Below, piece after piece: positions 30,845 through 32,428 of a DNA stretch of 32,428 nt. The DNA comes from Phycisphaeraceae bacterium (GTDB taxonomy: Bacteria; Planctomycetota; Phycisphaerae; Phycisphaerales; Phycisphaeraceae), in assembly GCA_019634195.1 (NCBI GenBank), contig JAHQVV010000223.1:1-32428 (forward strand). The letters are read 5' to 3'. How positions within the stretch are numbered: position 1 is the first letter of the stretch; each line of letters opens with the position of its first letter. The notes below the pieces were generated by a model that did not search any database, was not told the origin of the DNA, and saw only the letters and a program-made list of their open reading frames with translations. A program made the translations under genes and the position numbers.

Positions 30845-32262
30845 AATTTGATCTTATCCGCTTGTACGAAATGCTTAATATTTTTTATGTTGTACGTTTT
30901 GTTAATGGCCTGTTTTATTTCCTTTGGTTTTAATCCAAGCTGATATAAGAGTAAGCTCTGAATCAAAATGCTAAGCACGAAATTTGCTTGCACCATGCCA
31001 AGCCCGCTAAGTATGCGCCGATTCTTGTGTGGTAAACCGTGTAATTTTTGATTACGAGTGTCAATAACAGCATTGATGAATTGCGAAATAGGGATGCCTG
31101 TATCTTGCAGTATGATCCAGCACACTCCGCATAATTCAGAAAGTCGAAATCGCAGTGATGGCTCTGACGCATATCTTAACTCGCCTCTGAGCCAGTCACT
31201 GTCGACTTGGCCAAGTTGATTGCAAATAGAATCTATGCGATTAGCCTTGCTTAGGTCCGTTTGATTGTTGAATCCCGGAAATGCTCTATGAAAACTTTCC
31301 ACAGCGGAAATCAGCGAGATAAACTTTGTGTCTACATATGTATGGCTTGAATACATGCTTCCAAAATAACCTGTAAGTGACTTGTTGATGATTGGATATT
31401 TAATAAACCAACGTTTCAATATATTTGCTTTGTGATTGACAAGTTGCGAATAAGTGATCAGCATGCTGCGACGAAGGAATCGAGAGTCTTGGTCAGATAT
31501 TTCTTTGGGTTGTACTACTTGATCCCAATGTACTGATATCTTGTTGAGTCTATCTTTATCGCCTTCTTCAAACAAAATCAATTCGGTTATACGGTTTGCA
31601 TTGCCAGTAGCGAATGTTAGAAAGCTTTGTATGGGGTCAACTACTTTTTTATGTAGCGTTTTAAGCTGCAATGATCTGTCTAGTTCTACATACAACTTCA
31701 CTTCGTCATGTAAAGTTGTTTTACGAAAAGCCCCGAATGGTATTGATCCGCCGTGCTCTACTCGCATTTGGCCTTGATTAAACTTTATGAATTTATGTTC
31801 GGGCGGTCTGTACGTAATTCTTAAATCATCAAGTTTAGATATATCGCGCGGGATAGACATTTGATAAGCATAGGTGTCTACCCAAGCATCCAAGTAATTG
31901 GTTTTGATTTCTAGTTTTTTTATGTGTGTTGCTAAGCCTTCCGTCCAATGAGTTCCGCAGAGAAGAAGGCGAGTAGAGAAATGCTCTTGCTCAATTCCAG
32001 GATTCGCATAGGATGATCCCATGTGCGTATTGTCTAATAGCGTTACATGATTCCCTGCTGGGCAATCAGTGCAAATGCCAAATAAGATTTCGCAAGATTC
32101 TTCCTTGGGTATTGGATGGTTGTCGAATGACCCAATAAGTGTGAGCTTGATACCATCAGCTGCAGAAAATGTGAGTTTTCCTGCTACAGTATTACTCTCA
32201 TCGTGTGGTTTATAAAATTTGCCGGTGGCCTCGAAATCTTCCATCCTTCGAGCATACAACAA
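30841..32262 (-). CDS. apeA: ApeA-type HEPN protein, probable anti-phage defence
   Basis: 473 aa. The N-terminal half resembles the ApeA N-terminal domain: FEATGKFYKPHDESNTVAGK followed by LTFSAADGIKLTLIGSF, then an ILFG segment, VTLLDN and LLLCGTHW. The C-terminal half is helical and ends in an Apea-type HEPN domain with VIDTRNQKLHGLP. Arg403 and His408 form the RNxxxH RNase motif. ApeA proteins are single-gene anti-phage systems thought to act as RNases that stop growth of infected cells. Base composition is strikingly AT-rich against the rest of the window, indicating recent transfer. The start may be ATG 32262 or the internal ATG 32244 (MEDFEATGKFY). The family assignment is from memory of motifs, not a search. 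Confidence 0.8.
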   Translation of the reverse strand: MLYARRMEDFEATGKFYKPHDESNTVAGKLTFSAADGIKLTLIGSFDNHPIPKEESCEILFGICTDCPAGNHVTLLDNTHMGSSYANPGIEQEHFSTRLLLCGTHWTEGLATHIKKLEIKTNYLDAWVDTYAYQMSIPRDISKLDDLRITYRPPEHKFIKFNQGQMRVEHGGSIPFGAFRKTTLHDEVKLYVELDRSLQLKTLHKKVVDPIQSFLTFATGNANRITELILFEEGDKDRLNKISVHWDQVVQPKEISDQDSRFLRRSMLITYSQLVNHKANILKRWFIKYPIINKSLTGYFGSMYSSHTYVDTKFISLISAVESFHRAFPGFNNQTDLSKANRIDSICNQLGQVDSDWLRGELRYASEPSLRFRLSELCGVCWIILQDTGIPISQFINAVIDTRNQKLHGLPHKNRRILSGLGMVQANFVLSILIQSLLLYQLGLKPKEIKQAINKTYNIKNIKHFVQADKIKF

Positions 32263-32286
32263 CCAGCTCGCAATAAGTGTGAATTT

Positions 32287-32337
32287 GTTGGGAAGATTTG
32301 GTTTTTAGAGATTCTGATTCGAATCAAACTTCCCAAC
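32287..32337. repeat. Inverted repeat between the apeA start and the partial gene
   Basis: GTTGGGAAG and TTTG (32287-32300) are matched by CAAA and CTTCCCAAC (32325-32337), with a short palindrome GATTCGAATC inside. It covers the stop codon of the partial minus-strand gene. It may be a terminator for that gene or the edge of the apeA insertion. Confidence 0.5.
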
Positions 32338-32428
32338 CAACTCCACCTGCACCTCATCAACCGTGAAGCCCATGCGGTCGCGGATGGTGTCGAGGACTTC
32401 CTGTGGAAGGTGGTCGAGGATGAGTTGG
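32305..32428 (-). CDS. C-terminal end of an unidentified gene, cut by window edge
   Basis: This ORF is not in the ORF track. On the minus strand the frame is open from the window edge to a TAA at 32307-32305 and encodes 40 full residues, including LILDHLPQEVLDTIRDRMGF and ending KFDSNQNL. GC content is high again, like the rest of the chromosome and unlike apeA. The fragment is too short to assign a family. Confidence 0.6.
   Translation of the reverse strand, partial: QLILDHLPQEVLDTIRDRMGFTVDEVQVELVGKFDSNQNL

Overview
The window looks like a chromosomal segment of a planctomycete, most likely of the class Phycisphaerae. The reasons are high GC, small operons on both strands, a PEP-CTERM protein, a membrane protein ending in the CxxCGYDLR...CPECG zinc ribbon common in that group, a MoxR/DUF58/VWA (Bat-type) operon with a giant two-VWA protein, and families of intergenic inverted repeats. 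No rRNA, tRNA or CRISPR array was seen. The taxonomic call is inference, because no marker gene is present.

Layout. Positions 1-72 are the cut 5' end of an IS630-type transposase gene (minus). A strong sigma70-type promoter and a structured leader precede a secreted DUF4114/PEP-CTERM protein (321-1007), followed by a DUF3500 protein (1112-2194). A convergent PPK2 polyphosphate kinase (2286-3125, minus) follows. Then come a NagD-like HAD phosphatase (3447-4271), the peptidoglycan-recycling pair anmK-murQ (4409-6595), dut (6730-7200) and an ornithine-cyclodeaminase-like protein (7320-8261). On the minus strand are a small putative lipoprotein and an adenylate-kinase-like protein. An Fe-S assembly cluster runs iscS-iscU-A-type carrier (9554-11764). 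It ends at a terminator facing a 2-Cys peroxiredoxin and a DNA translocase FtsK with an unusual acidic tail (both minus). A secreted protein with internal duplications precedes kdsA (17146-17967). An M28 peptidase and a two-TM protein are on the minus strand. A zinc-ribbon membrane protein (19684-20241) sits just before the large operon.

The Bat/MoxR operon (20370-30844) encodes a Gln-rich membrane protein, a double-VWA/amidotransferase-like protein, MoxR, DUF58 and BatA. Such operons are generally thought to form a MoxR AAA+ chaperone with VWA partners at the envelope. Three of its intergenic gaps hold inverted repeats. One is a near-empty 27-bp perfect hairpin (22315-22394). The other two are pairs of arms that each enclose one small, lower-GC gene of unknown function (25838-26354 and 27431-27876). 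This looks like a family of inverted-repeat-bounded single-gene cassettes and is the most interesting structure in the window.

Directly after BatA, convergent and overlapping by 4 nt, lies a low-GC gene for an ApeA-type protein (30841-32262, minus) with a HEPN RNxxxH motif. ApeA is a known anti-phage family, so this points to horizontal acquisition. The window ends inside another minus-strand gene (32305-32428), of which only the C-terminus is visible.

Two further intergenic inverted-repeat families occur elsewhere: family A (GTCGCGGGCGACGCG type) at 2207-2281 and 6604-6705, and family B (GGTGGGATRGGC type) at 7223-7304 and 11303-11361.
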